Of a DNA stretch of 64,000 nt, positions 1 to 7,805 are shown piece by piece. The notes below the pieces were generated by a model that made no database searches, had not been told where the DNA came from, and worked only from the letters and a program-made list of their open reading frames with translations. The DNA comes from Pseudomonas tumuqii (GTDB lineage: Bacteria; Pseudomonadota; Gammaproteobacteria; Pseudomonadales; Pseudomonadaceae). The translations under genes and the position numbers were made by a program. How positions within the stretch are numbered: the first letter of the stretch is position 1; each line of letters begins with the position of its first letter. The stretch spans positions 62,001 to 126,000 of the forward strand of contig NZ_JAAOJA010000007.1 of assembly GCF_013184545.1 (NCBI RefSeq). Direction: 5' to 3'.

Positions 1-242
1 TCTGCGAAGCCGTGTTCTTCGAAGGCAAAGTGGTTTCGGTCGACCTGCCGACCACCATCGTTCGCCAGATCACCTACACCGAAGGTTCCGCTCGTGGCGA
101 TACCTCGGGCAAGGTGATGAAGACCGCCAGGCTGAGCAACGGTACTGAAGTCAAGGTTGCCGATTTCTGCAACATCGACGACTGGATCGAGATCGATACC
201 CGCACCGGCGAGTACAAGTCCCGCGCTAAAGCGCCAGTCTAA
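1..242 (+). CDS. efp: Elongation factor P, C-terminal part (truncated by window edge)
   Basis: The reading frame is open from the first bases of the window and ends in TAA at 240-242. The encoded segment carries the C-terminal OB-fold of EF-P, with [23 protein letters not shown] and the family-typical ending [14 protein letters not shown] relieves ribosome stalling at polyproline stretches in the cytoplasm. Roughly the last 80 of about 188 residues are present; the N-terminal domain with the modified lysine or arginine lies outside the window. A clear intrinsic terminator follows within 30 bases, so this is the end of its transcript. Confidence 0.95.
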   Translation, partial: CEAVFFEGKVVSVDLPTTIVRQITYTEGSARGDTSGKVMKTARLSNGTEVKVADFCNIDDWIEIDTRTGEYKSRAKAPV

Positions 243-269
243 CTACTGGCTTTACCCGCGAGCAGAAAC

Positions 270-296
270 AGCCCGGCCTGGTGTCGGGCTTTTTTC
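270..296 (+). terminator. Rho-independent terminator of efp
   Basis: A 6-bp stem AGCCCG (270-275) pairs with CGGGCT (285-290) across a 9-base loop and runs straight into TTTTTC. It lies 28 bases after the efp stop codon, which is a normal position. Confidence 0.8.
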
Positions 297-330
297 TGCC
301 TGGGGTTTGTCGAGCGGCCTGCAGGTTGGC

Positions 331-416
331 CTGAGCGCCTGTGAAAAAACTCCCGCCTACTGCGAGCACTTGGAGATGACCTTGCGGCGCCGTTGGATAT
401 GTTCACAACCTCCGAG
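331..416. repeat. Degenerate short copy of the TTGTGAAAA MITE family
   Basis: The left end reads CTGAGCGCCTGTGAAAAAAC followed by TCCCGCCTACTGCGA, and the right end reads ATATGTTCACAACCTCCGAG. These match the two ends of the fuller copies at 29225, 37765 and 51286, but the centre is missing. The rest of 243-582 holds the efp terminator and no gene that I can support. Confidence 0.6.
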
Positions 417-582
417 TTGTGCGACGTTCAACGACGGCGATCGTGAGTCGTAAAAAGTGCAGGCTGTCGAGCACGGCGCGTCGGGCCGACTCGTTCGGCA
501 TACCCTGCCTGGTATCGGTGGCGTCTGAGGGTGGGGGCGGCGCGACGAATTAAGGAGGTGGCCGTGCTGTTGTGCGCGTGCC

Positions 583-1302
583 TCATCCCCCCGCGGAAAG
601 CACCAACCCGGCTGCATTGAGCTGCTGCCGGTAGCAATCGAGCAGGCTGTCCGTAGCCGGCCAGACATCCTCGAGCAGCTCGTCCAGCGCCACATGGCTG
701 GCGACCCGGCAACGGCTCGGCAGGTCGCAGCCTGCATAGAAGCTATTGACCACCTCGACCATCGACTGGCGCTGGTTCTCCAGCAGCACCGCGGCGTGGG
801 CCAGGCACACGTGACGGCCGTCGCTCGGTCGCCGACGCCAGCGTTGCGCGGTGCCGGCCAGCTTGCGTTGCTCCAGGGTGACGTTGTAGCGGCCGTCGCA
901 GAAGGCGCCGTCCACTTCGCCCAGGCCGGGGTCCAGGCCCAGACCGCGCAGCCAGGCGCGCAGCGGTTCGCACAGGCGCAAATAGGCGGTTTCGATGCGT
1001 TTCTGTTCGTCGTCGTGCGCCGGCACGGCATAGGCCAGGGCCACGTTGAGCACCGCCGACGACTGCGGCACCGGTTCGCCGCCGGTGTCGCGCAGGGCTA
1101 CCGGCCAGCCCTGCGCCACGCAGGCGGCCTCGGCGGCAGCGAAGCCGTCCAGGCGGCCCAGCCGGCGCGGCATCACCAGCGCCGCATCCAGCGGGCGCCA
1201 GAGCAGCAGCCCGCAGTCGAGGGCGCCGGCATGCACCCGATCCAGCAACTGCCGTTCCGCATCTAGGCCGGCTTCGACCGGCAGTCGCTGTATCGATGTC
1301 AT
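583..1302 (-). CDS. Lipoate-protein ligase A-like protein (BPL/LPL fold)
   Basis: The 239-residue product looks like a lipoate/biotin ligase-fold protein. Its start fits the LplA pattern (Gln-Arg-Leu-Pro followed by a Leu-Leu-Trp-Arg-Pro segment), and later come AVLNVALAY, LGLDPGLGEVDGAFCDGRYN and RKLAGTAQR, the last resembling the R-K-(I/L)-x-G motif of lipoate ligases. It would attach lipoate to a carrier lysine. It is the last gene of the minus-strand unit and overlaps the E2-core gene by 4 bases (ATGA), so it is translationally coupled to the lipoyl/E2 genes; a dedicated ligase for the small lipoyl protein is a natural inference. The canonical lipoate-binding glycine-rich loop is not obvious, so an octanoyltransferase or maintenance role is possible. 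Confidence 0.65.
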   Translation of the reverse strand: MTSIQRLPVEAGLDAERQLLDRVHAGALDCGLLLWRPLDAALVMPRRLGRLDGFAAAEAACVAQGWPVALRDTGGEPVPQSSAVLNVALAYAVPAHDDEQKRIETAYLRLCEPLRAWLRGLGLDPGLGEVDGAFCDGRYNVTLEQRKLAGTAQRWRRRPSDGRHVCLAHAAVLLENQRQSMVEVVNSFYAGCDLPSRCRVASHVALDELLEDVWPATDSLLDCYRQQLNAAGLVLSAGG

Positions 1303-2009
1303 GTCACCTCGCTGTGTTCCAGTCGCTGGCACAGGTCGTCGAGAAAGTCCGCCGCCGGCGCGCCGTTCACCGCACGGTGATCGAAGGTCAGCGACAGGCC
1401 GATAAAGTCCCGTTCCATCAGCGTGCCGTCGGCCTCGCGCTGCAAGCGCCGCTGGCTGCCGCCGATGCCGATGATCGCCACCTGCGGCACATTGAGGATA
1501 GGGGTGAAGAAGCGTACCCGCGACAGGCCCAGGTTGGATACCGTGATGGTCGCGCCGGTCAGCTCCCTGACCGACAGCTTGCCGGCCTGAGCCTTGTCGA
1601 CCAGGGCGCGGCGTGCGCTGGCAAGCTTCTCGGCATCCAGGCGCTCGGCGTCGAACAGCGCCGGTGCCACCAGCAGGTCGCCGGCCAGCGGAATGGCCAG
1701 GCCCAGGTGCACGGCCTGGTAACGGGTGATCTGCTGGTCCTGCAGGGTGGCGTTGAGGCTCGGGTGCGCGGCCAGGGTCTGGACGATCTCGTGCAGCAGC
1801 AGATCCTGCAACGAGACCGCACTGCCGGCTGCCTTCAAGCGCGCACGCCGCGCCTGCAGCGCGGTCAGCTCGCACTCGGCGTGGTGGGTGAGCTGGGCGG
1901 CGCTCTGCAGGCTCTCGTGCATCTTCGCCGCGATCATCTTGCGCATGCCCTTGAGCGGCACTGTAGTCGTGCCTGGCAGGCAATCCGCTGTTTGTGTCAT
2001 GGCAGTCAT
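1299..2009 (-). CDS. 2-oxoacid dehydrogenase E2 catalytic core without lipoyl domain
   Basis: The 236-residue product starts directly with the sequence that normally follows the linker of an E2 (VPLKGMRKMIAAKMHESL) and runs to the acyltransferase active-site region TFDHRAVNGAPAADFL near the C-terminus. There is no lipoyl domain and no clear peripheral subunit-binding domain; full-length E2 proteins usually exceed 370 residues. The lipoyl domain is encoded separately just upstream, 3 bases away. The catalytic His (H211) is present, but the motif HxxxDG reads H-R-A-V-N-G, with Asn215 in place of the usual Asp. It probably transfers the acyl group from the lipoyl protein to CoA. The second Met codon at 2000 is an alternative start. 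Confidence 0.85.
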   Translation of the reverse strand: MTAMTQTADCLPGTTTVPLKGMRKMIAAKMHESLQSAAQLTHHAECELTALQARRARLKAAGSAVSLQDLLLHEIVQTLAAHPSLNATLQDQQITRYQAVHLGLAIPLAGDLLVAPALFDAERLDAEKLASARRALVDKAQAGKLSVRELTGATITVSNLGLSRVRFFTPILNVPQVAIIGIGGSQRRLQREADGTLMERDFIGLSLTFDHRAVNGAPAADFLDDLCQRLEHSEVT

Positions 2010-2012
2010 GGG

Positions 2013-2246
2013 CTACTCCACCAGGCCGATGGTCGCGCCCTTGGCGATCACCGCATCTTCTTCCGCGAGAATCTTCAGCACCCCGGCGCAGGGTGCCTCG
2101 ATCTCGAACTGGGCCTTCTCGGACATGATCTCGGCGACCAGGTCGCCCTGGCTGACCTCGGCACCGTCGCTGACCAGCCAGGCGGTGATCACCGCTTCGG
2201 CGTCGCCGTCCCAGAGGTCGTCTGCAATCAGGATGGGAGTACTCAT
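2013..2246 (-). CDS. Stand-alone lipoyl (biotin/lipoyl attachment) domain protein
   Basis: This 77-residue protein consists of a single lipoyl domain. Lys44 in SEKAQFEIEAPCAGVL sits at the hairpin where E2 proteins carry lipoyl-lysine (usually E-T-D-K-A). The ATG at 2246 overlaps the stop of the E1-beta gene by 4 bases; an upstream in-frame ATG would bury the start deep in the preceding gene and is less likely. It lies between E1-beta and the E2 core and must act as the mobile acyl carrier that a normal E2 has fused at its N-terminus. With no fused linker it has to dock non-covalently, which is unusual for this complex family. Confidence 0.85.
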   Translation of the reverse strand: MSTPILIADDLWDGDAEAVITAWLVSDGAEVSQGDLVAEIMSEKAQFEIEAPCAGVLKILAEEDAVIAKGATIGLVE

Positions 2247-3274
2247 CGGTTTTGTTCCTCGTGCATCTGTTGGTAAGCGGCCACAATTTTCTCGGCATTG
2301 GGCAGGGCCCATTGCTCCATGACCGGGGTGAAGGGAATCGGGATATCCGGGAAGGCCACCCGCTGCGGGCTGGCCTTGAGCATGCCGAGGTCGTGCTCGA
2401 CCACGCTGGCGATGATCTCGCCGCTGACGCCGAAGCTGTGATAATCCTCGTCGACCACGATCAGCCGGCCGGTCTTGCGTACCGAGGCGATCACGTGGGC
2501 GCGGTCCAGCGGTACCAGGCTGCGCAGGTCGATAACCTCGGCGCTGACGCCGTCCTGTTCCAGTTGCTGAGCCGCGCGCAGGGCGTGGTGCACGCCGACG
2601 CCGAGACTGACGATGGACACATCGGTGCCCTCGCGCACGGTCTTGGCCTTGCCGATTGCCAGGCAGTAGGGCTCCTCCGGCACGGCCACCGTGGCGCCTT
2701 TCTCGGTGCCCAGCCAGCCCATGCCCTGCAGGGCCTTGTGGAACAGGAAGATCACCGGGTTGTCGTCGCGGATCGCCGCGGTCATCAGGCCCTTGGCGTC
2801 ATAGGCGTTGCTCGGCACCACCACCTTCATCCCCGGCAGGTGGGCGAAGGTGGCGTACAGGCACTGCGAGTGCTGGCCGGCATCCGAGTAGCCGGCGCCG
2901 GTGGAGGCCATCAGCACCATCGGCACCCTGACCTTGCCGCCGGAGAAGTAGGTGTTCTTCGCCATCAGGTTGTAGATGGCGTCCATGCACACGCCGAAGA
3001 AATCGACGAACATCAGCTCGACGATCGGGCGCATGCCGTCGGAGGCGGCGCCCACCGCCGCGCCGATAAAGGCGGTTTCGGAGATCGGCGTGTCGCGTAC
3101 CCGCGTACCGCCGAACTCTTCATGCAGGCCGCGGGTGTTGCCGAATACCCCGCCGAGCGGGCCGATGTCCTCGCCCATTACGAACACACGGGGATCGAGG
3201 CGCATTTCCTGGGCCACCGCCTCGGCCATGGCGCGGGCGACGGTGAGTTTGCGTTGTTTGACTACTGTGGTCAT
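2243..3274 (-). CDS. 2-oxoacid (acetoin/pyruvate-type) dehydrogenase E1 component, beta subunit
   Basis: The 343 residues match the length and order of E1-beta proteins. The N-terminus has the transketolase pyrimidine domain (VMGEDIGPLGGVFGNTRGL, then RDTPISETAFIGAAVGAA), and the C-terminal half has the transketolase C-domain (DLRSLVPLDRAHV, VVDEDYHSFGVSGEI). With the alpha subunit two genes upstream it forms the TPP-dependent E1. It follows the butanediol-dehydrogenase-like gene after 26 bases, has a strong AGGAG ribosome site, and overlaps the lipoyl gene by 4 bases. The substrate cannot be read from sequence; acetoin is favoured by the adjacent dehydrogenase, pyruvate or another 2-oxoacid is possible. 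Confidence 0.9.
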   Translation of the reverse strand: MTTVVKQRKLTVARAMAEAVAQEMRLDPRVFVMGEDIGPLGGVFGNTRGLHEEFGGTRVRDTPISETAFIGAAVGAASDGMRPIVELMFVDFFGVCMDAIYNLMAKNTYFSGGKVRVPMVLMASTGAGYSDAGQHSQCLYATFAHLPGMKVVVPSNAYDAKGLMTAAIRDDNPVIFLFHKALQGMGWLGTEKGATVAVPEEPYCLAIGKAKTVREGTDVSIVSLGVGVHHALRAAQQLEQDGVSAEVIDLRSLVPLDRAHVIASVRKTGRLIVVDEDYHSFGVSGEIIASVVEHDLGMLKASPQRVAFPDIPIPFTPVMEQWALPNAEKIVAAYQQMHEEQNR

Positions 3275-3300
3275 GGTTGTCTCCTGGAATTATTGGCCGG

Positions 3301-4389
3301 TTAGATCGCCAGCGCGCTGGGGCTGACGATGATCTTGACGTTGTGATCCTTGTTGTTTACCAGCTCTTCGAAGCCCTGCTCGATGATCTGCTGCAGGCCG
3401 ATCCGCCCGGTGATCAAGGGCGTGACGTCGATGCTGCCGTCGGCGATCAGGGAGATCACGTCGGCGAACTCGCCGGCATAGGCGAGCGAGCCGATGATCT
3501 GTTTCTCGGTGGCGACGATCTCGAAGAAATTGAACTCGCTGGGCTCCTCGAAGATGCCGATCATCACGCAGCGACCGGCCTTGCGAATCACATCGATGGC
3601 CAGCTTGGCCGTGGTTTTGTGGCCGATGCACTCAAAGGAGACCGCGGCGCCGTAGCCCTCGCTGAGCTCGCGTACGGCGGCGATGGCGTCGCACTCGCTG
3701 GGATCGATGACGTGGCTGGCGCCGACTTCCAGGGCCTTGGCTTTGCGTGCGGCGGACATCTCCAGGGCGATGATGCGCGTGGCACCCGCGGCCTTGGCAC
3801 ACATGATGGTGCACAGGCCGATGGTGCCGGCGCCGACCACCACCACGGTCTGGCCGAGCAGGTTGCCGGCCTTTTTCACCGCATGCATGCCCACGGCCAG
3901 CGGCTCGATCAGCGCGCCGGCCTCGCTGGGGAATCCCTCGGGCAGGCGGTACAGCAGGTTGGCCGGCACATTGACCAACTCGGCGAAGGCACCGTTGTTC
4001 ATCAGCCCGGTGAAGGCCAGGTTCTCGCACAGGTTGTACTGGCCTTGCCGGCAGAACAGGCAATGGCCGCAGTGCTGGCAGGCATCGGCCGCCACCCGCT
4101 CGCCGCAGGCAAAGTCACTGACGCCTTCGCCCAGGGCGACGATCTCGCCGCTGAACTCATGGCCGAGGATGCATTGCCCCTGCAGCCCGGTGAGCGGGTG
4201 CGGGCTGTCCATCGGGATGAACACCGGCCCGGCCAGGTACTCGTGCAGGTCGGAGCCGCAGATGCCGCACCAGTGCACCCTGATCTGCACCCAGCCGGAT
4301 GGCGGCGTGCCGGGAAGGGCGACCTGTTCCAGGCGGATGTCGCGGCGTCCGTGCCACACCGCGGCGGTCATGCTGGCTTGCTGGTTCAT
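3301..4389 (-). CDS. 2,3-butanediol dehydrogenase-like zinc alcohol dehydrogenase
   Basis: A 362-residue medium-chain dehydrogenase. Catalytic zinc ligands are visible as Cys44 (CGICGSDLHE) and His77 (GHEFSG); the structural zinc is bound by Cys107, Cys110, Cys113 and Cys121. The Rossmann fold begins at VVVVGAGTIGL. The N-terminal region with HEYLAGPVFIP and HPLTG is typical of (R,R)-butanediol dehydrogenases, which interconvert 2,3-butanediol and acetoin with NAD. The start at 4389 has AAAGGA 7 bases upstream; a longer in-frame extension has no better site. Lying between E1-alpha and E1-beta, it probably feeds acetoin or a related ketone to the dehydrogenase complex. Confidence 0.85.
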   Translation of the reverse strand: MNQQASMTAAVWHGRRDIRLEQVALPGTPPSGWVQIRVHWCGICGSDLHEYLAGPVFIPMDSPHPLTGLQGQCILGHEFSGEIVALGEGVSDFACGERVAADACQHCGHCLFCRQGQYNLCENLAFTGLMNNGAFAELVNVPANLLYRLPEGFPSEAGALIEPLAVGMHAVKKAGNLLGQTVVVVGAGTIGLCTIMCAKAAGATRIIALEMSAARKAKALEVGASHVIDPSECDAIAAVRELSEGYGAAVSFECIGHKTTAKLAIDVIRKAGRCVMIGIFEEPSEFNFFEIVATEKQIIGSLAYAGEFADVISLIADGSIDVTPLITGRIGLQQIIEQGFEELVNNKDHNVKIIVSPSALAI

Positions 4390-4435
4390 AAGCACATCCT
4401 TTCTGTCTGTTGGTATTGGCGTGCGGCTACGACGC

Positions 4436-5425
4436 TCAAACGAAAACCTTTTCCAGCGCTTCTTCGGGTGCCGGGTAGGGGCTTTCGCGGGCGAACAGCA
4501 CGGCCTCGTCGACCCGCCCGCGGGCGCGCGCGGCGATCTCCTCGGCGGCGCGCTCATCCAGCACACCCAGCTCGAGCAGACGCTGGCGGTAGGCCGGGAT
4601 CGGGTCCTTGGCCTGCAGCGCTTCCTTCTCGCCGGCGGGGCGGTACTGCTCGCCGTCGCCCATGAAGTGGCCGGCCAGCCGGGAGGTCTCGATCTCGATC
4701 AGGCTCGGCCCGCCACCGGCGCGGGCGCGCTCGATGGCAGCAGCCGCAGCGGCGAAGATGGCGTCGGCGTCGTTGCCGGGGACGAACACCCCGGGCATGC
4801 CGTAGGCCGCCGCGCGCAGGTAGTTGCGCTCGATCGCGGTGGAGGCCTGCTTGGCCACCGAGATGCCCCAGGCGTTGTCCTCGATGACGAACACCACCGG
4901 CAGCTTCCACAGGGCGGCGAGGTTCAGCGTCTCGTGGAAGGCGCCCTGGTTGGCCGCGCCCTCGCCGATAAAGGCCACCGCCACGCCGGGCTTACCTTGC
5001 AACTGGCGCGACAGCGCCGCGCCCACGGCCGGGCCCATGCCTTCGGCGATGATCCCCGAGCAGGAGAAATTCACCCGGGCATCGAACAGGTGCATATGGC
5101 CGCCACGGCCGCCGGACAGGCCGGTCTTCTTGCCGAATATTTCGGCGAGCATCTCGTTGAGATGCACACCCTTGGCCACGGCAATGTGGTGCGGGCGATG
5201 GGTGGCGGTGACGATGTCCTCGGCATTCAGGTGCGCGCAGACGCCAACGGCGCAGGGCTCCTGGCCGTTGGACAGGTGCATTTCGCCGGGAATCGGCCCG
5301 TTGGCCATGTTGAATACCGGGGTCTTGCCTTCCATGTAGATGCGCTCGATGGACTCCTCCAGGTAGCGGCTGACGAGCATCTGCTCGAACATCCAGAGGC
5401 GCTGCGCGTTGCTTGGTACGGTCAT
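4436..5425 (-). CDS. 2-oxoacid (acetoin/pyruvate-type) dehydrogenase E1 component, alpha subunit
   Basis: A 329-residue TPP-binding subunit. The metal/TPP motif GDG-x(26-30)-N appears as GEG (154-156) in FIGEGAANQGAFHE followed by Asn184 in EDNAW; Glu replaces the usual Asp. HRPHHIAVAKG and LSGGRGGHMHLFD are the conserved loops around the cofactor. Length is normal for AcoA/PdhA proteins, but the N-terminus (NMANGPIPGEMHLSNGQE) differs from the classical Pseudomonas AcoA I remember, suggesting a separate clade. It is the first E1 gene of the unit, 22 bases after the GMC gene. No dihydrolipoamide dehydrogenase (E3) is encoded nearby, so the housekeeping E3 would be needed. Confidence 0.9.
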   Translation of the reverse strand: MTVPSNAQRLWMFEQMLVSRYLEESIERIYMEGKTPVFNMANGPIPGEMHLSNGQEPCAVGVCAHLNAEDIVTATHRPHHIAVAKGVHLNEMLAEIFGKKTGLSGGRGGHMHLFDARVNFSCSGIIAEGMGPAVGAALSRQLQGKPGVAVAFIGEGAANQGAFHETLNLAALWKLPVVFVIEDNAWGISVAKQASTAIERNYLRAAAYGMPGVFVPGNDADAIFAAAAAAIERARAGGGPSLIEIETSRLAGHFMGDGEQYRPAGEKEALQAKDPIPAYRQRLLELGVLDERAAEEIAARARGRVDEAVLFARESPYPAPEEALEKVFV

Positions 5426-5447
5426 GTGCTGGGCTCCATTGTTTCAA

Positions 5448-7028
5448 TCAGAGGGCACGCTGGCTGAGCTGCGTGCCGATGTACTCGGCCTGGCGCAGGG
5501 CCAGGGCGACGATGGTCAGGGTCGGGTTCTGACCTCCGCTGGTGGTGAACTGGCTGCCATCGGAGACGAACAGGTTGGGAATGTCGTGGCTCTGCCCCCA
5601 CTTGTTGACCACCCCGTCGGCGGCCTTGGCGCTCATGCGGTTGGTGCCCATGTTGTGGCTGGCCGGGTAGGACGGCAGGCGAATCACCTCGGTGGCGCCG
5701 ACCGCCTCGTAGCACTTGCGGGTCTGTTCGACGCCGTGCTCGCGCATGGCGATGTCGAAGGCATGGTCGTCCTTGTTCACCACCGGCACCGGCAGGCCGT
5801 ACTGGTCCTTCTCGCTGGCGTGCAGGGTGATGCGGTTGCCCTCCATGGGCAGATCCTCGCCGCACAGCCAGACCCCGGACATATGGTCGTAACGCTCCAT
5901 CTTCGAGGCGAAGGCGCGGCCCCAGCCCTGCGGCGTCGGATCGAGGAAGGCGGACATGAACGGCAGGCCGAGCGACAGCACTTCCAGGCGGTAGCCGCCG
6001 ATAAAGCCGCGGGAGGTGTCGTTGTACGATTCGTCGGAGATCACCCCGGCGCAGGTGGTGCCGCGGTACATGTGCACCGGCTTGGGCAGGGTGGCGTAGA
6101 TGCCGGCGGTGGTGTGGGTCATGTAATTGCGTCCGACCTGGCCGGAGGAGTTGGCCAGACCGTCCTTGAAGGTCGGCGATTCGGAGTTGAGCAGCAGCCG
6201 TGGCGACTCGATGGAGTTGCCGGCCACGCACACCACCCGCGCCTTCTGCCGCTGCTGGCGGCCCTGGGCGTCGGCGTAGACCACCGCGTTGACCTTGCCG
6301 CGCGCATCGTGCTCGATGCGCAGGACCATGGACTGCGGACGGACTTCGCAGTTGCCGGTGGCCTCGGCGCGCGGGATGTCGGTGTAGAGGGTCGACCACT
6401 TGGCTCCGATGCGGCAGCCCTGCATGCAGAAACCGATCTGCATGCAGCCCGGCCGGCCGTCGTAGGCCTGGGTGTTGATCGCCATCGGCCCGGACTGGAT
6501 TTCCTGGTAGCCCACCCGTTTCGCCCCTTCGGCCAGCACCTTGAAGGAGTTGTGCCACTGGTGGTACGGCATGCCGGTGGTGGGGCCGGTCACGCCCATG
6601 TGTTGTTCCGCCTTCACGTACCAGGGTTCCAGTTCCTCGTAGCCGAGCGGCCAGTCGAGCAGGTTGGCACCCTTGATCTCACCATTTTCCGTGCGCATGC
6701 GGAACTCGAAGTCGCGAAAGCGCAGGGCCACGCCGGCCCAGTGCACGGTGCTGCCGCCGACCGCCTTGACGATCCAGGCCGGCAGGTTGGGATGGTTCTG
6801 TGCCACGTCCCAGCCGCCGGTGGCGATGCGTTTGTCGAGCCAGGAAATCTTGTTGAACATGGCCCATTCGTCGTTCTCGATGTCGGCCATCTCGAAGCGT
6901 TTGCCGGCTTCCAGCACCACGCTGCGGATGCCCTGCTTGGCCAGGGCGTGGGCCAGGGTGCCTCCGCCGGCACCGGAGCCGATGATGACCACGACGTCGC
7001 CGTCGTCTTGTGCGAATTTCGCTGCCAT
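5448..7028 (-). CDS. GMC-family FAD-dependent oxidoreductase (gluconate-dehydrogenase-like large subunit)
   Basis: A 526-residue flavoprotein. The FAD-binding dinucleotide fold is at residues about 10-43 (VVVIIGSGAGGGTLAHALAK), followed by GGSTVHWAGVALRF; the C-terminal GMC signature holds ASHNMGTNRM and LFVSDGSQFTTSGGQNPTLT. It resembles the membrane-associated gluconate/sorbitol-type GMC enzymes, which oxidise an alcohol or polyol and pass electrons to the respiratory chain. It has no signal peptide of its own, while the gene just upstream encodes a small partner with a Tat signal, so it is probably exported by hitch-hiking. The cytochrome c subunit of the classical three-subunit enzymes is absent. 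Substrate unknown. Confidence 0.88.
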   Translation of the reverse strand: MAAKFAQDDGDVVVIIGSGAGGGTLAHALAKQGIRSVVLEAGKRFEMADIENDEWAMFNKISWLDKRIATGGWDVAQNHPNLPAWIVKAVGGSTVHWAGVALRFRDFEFRMRTENGEIKGANLLDWPLGYEELEPWYVKAEQHMGVTGPTTGMPYHQWHNSFKVLAEGAKRVGYQEIQSGPMAINTQAYDGRPGCMQIGFCMQGCRIGAKWSTLYTDIPRAEATGNCEVRPQSMVLRIEHDARGKVNAVVYADAQGRQQRQKARVVCVAGNSIESPRLLLNSESPTFKDGLANSSGQVGRNYMTHTTAGIYATLPKPVHMYRGTTCAGVISDESYNDTSRGFIGGYRLEVLSLGLPFMSAFLDPTPQGWGRAFASKMERYDHMSGVWLCGEDLPMEGNRITLHASEKDQYGLPVPVVNKDDHAFDIAMREHGVEQTRKCYEAVGATEVIRLPSYPASHNMGTNRMSAKAADGVVNKWGQSHDIPNLFVSDGSQFTTSGGQNPTLTIVALALRQAEYIGTQLSQRAL

Positions 7029-7082
7029 GGGGTGTTCCCCTCATTGTTGGAATTGGATGAGCTGCGTTTGCCGGGGTGTGGG

Positions 7083-7601
7083 TCAGAGCCAGTCGAGGTC
7101 GTTGTAACCGCGCGCCAGGTAGCCGCCTTTCTCCACCGAGGAGCCTTCGTAGCCGAACAGTGGGAACAGCGCCGGGTTGTCGTAGAGGCCGAACATCAGG
7201 GCATTGCGCACGGCGCGGAAGAACGGCCCGGTTTCGATCTCGCGCAGCAGGGCGACCCGGTCGTTTTCCGTGCCGAGGGCCTCGAAGGGCTGAGCGTGCC
7301 GCCGCTCGGCGCTAGCCTGCAGTTCGCGCAGGCCGTCTGCGATCAGCTCGGGCTGCTGGGTCACCAGTTCGGCCAGTGGCTTGGCGTAGTGCAGGTCGTT
7401 CAGGCGGTCATGCGGGTAGATGTCGCGGCCCATGCGCAGCAGGCCCTGGGGCAGGTCGGGCAGCGCCTCGTCGGCGAGCAGGGTGACCGGGATCAGTTGC
7501 GCGGCGACGGCCGTGACGCCGAGGGCGAGCAGGGACTGGCCGGAAAGGGACATGAAACGCCGGCGCGTGAGGCCGGTGTCGGGGCTGGGAGAGTCATGCA
7601 T
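7083..7601 (-). CDS. Gluconate 2-dehydrogenase subunit 3-like protein with Tat signal
   Basis: A 172-residue protein with a twin-arginine signal at residues 12-17 (TRRRFM) followed by a hydrophobic stretch ending near VTLLADEA. The remainder (LLRMGRDIYPHDRLND, FFRAVRNALMFGLYDNP, GYNDLDWL) matches the small gamma subunit of gluconate/sorbitol dehydrogenases, which accompanies the GMC subunit through the Tat pathway. The start at 7601 is set by a GGAG ribosome site 7 bases upstream. It is the first gene of the minus-strand unit and lies about 100 bases downstream of a sigma-54-like promoter. Confidence 0.82.
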   Translation of the reverse strand: MHDSPSPDTGLTRRRFMSLSGQSLLALGVTAVAAQLIPVTLLADEALPDLPQGLLRMGRDIYPHDRLNDLHYAKPLAELVTQQPELIADGLRELQASAERRHAQPFEALGTENDRVALLREIETGPFFRAVRNALMFGLYDNPALFPLFGYEGSSVEKGGYLARGYNDLDWL

Positions 7602-7709
7602 GGCAGTGCTCCAGGCTATTGCCGGCACAGCCTGCTGTGGGATCAGGTGTGGCCGGCGCTCATTGTTATGTGCCGAGAGGACTGTTTCTCCTCTCTCGAT
7701 AACCCTTGA

Positions 7710-7724
7710 GCAGCTTGCGTGCCA
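7710..7724 (-). promoter_or_regulatory. Sigma-54-type (-24/-12) promoter for the GMC/E1/E2 unit
   Basis: On the minus strand the sequence is TGGCACGCAAGCTGC. GG and GC are separated by exactly 10 bases, and it departs from the TGGCAC-N5-TTGC consensus at one position. It points towards the gene starting at 7601, giving a leader of about 95 bases. Acetoin catabolic operons are classically sigma-54 dependent, which fits. Confidence 0.65.
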
Positions 7725-7805
7725 ATGCTTTATTTTGTGGTTAAGTTATTGTTTATTAACGATTTTATAGGATTATAGAAGATGCTTTTGCGCGGCGCCG
7801 TAATG

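Noticed and set aside
583-2298. A 571-codon minus-strand open frame spanning the lipoyl, E2 and ligase genes
   Set aside because: Its first part is an out-of-frame reading of the lipoyl and E2 genes; only the C-terminal 239 codons, in the ligase frame, match a family, and that part has its own coupled start at 1302.
5409-7709. A 766-codon plus-strand open frame opposite the GMC gene
   Set aside because: It is antisense to a well-supported flavoprotein and shows only the Gly/His/Val-rich composition expected from reverse reading of high-GC DNA.
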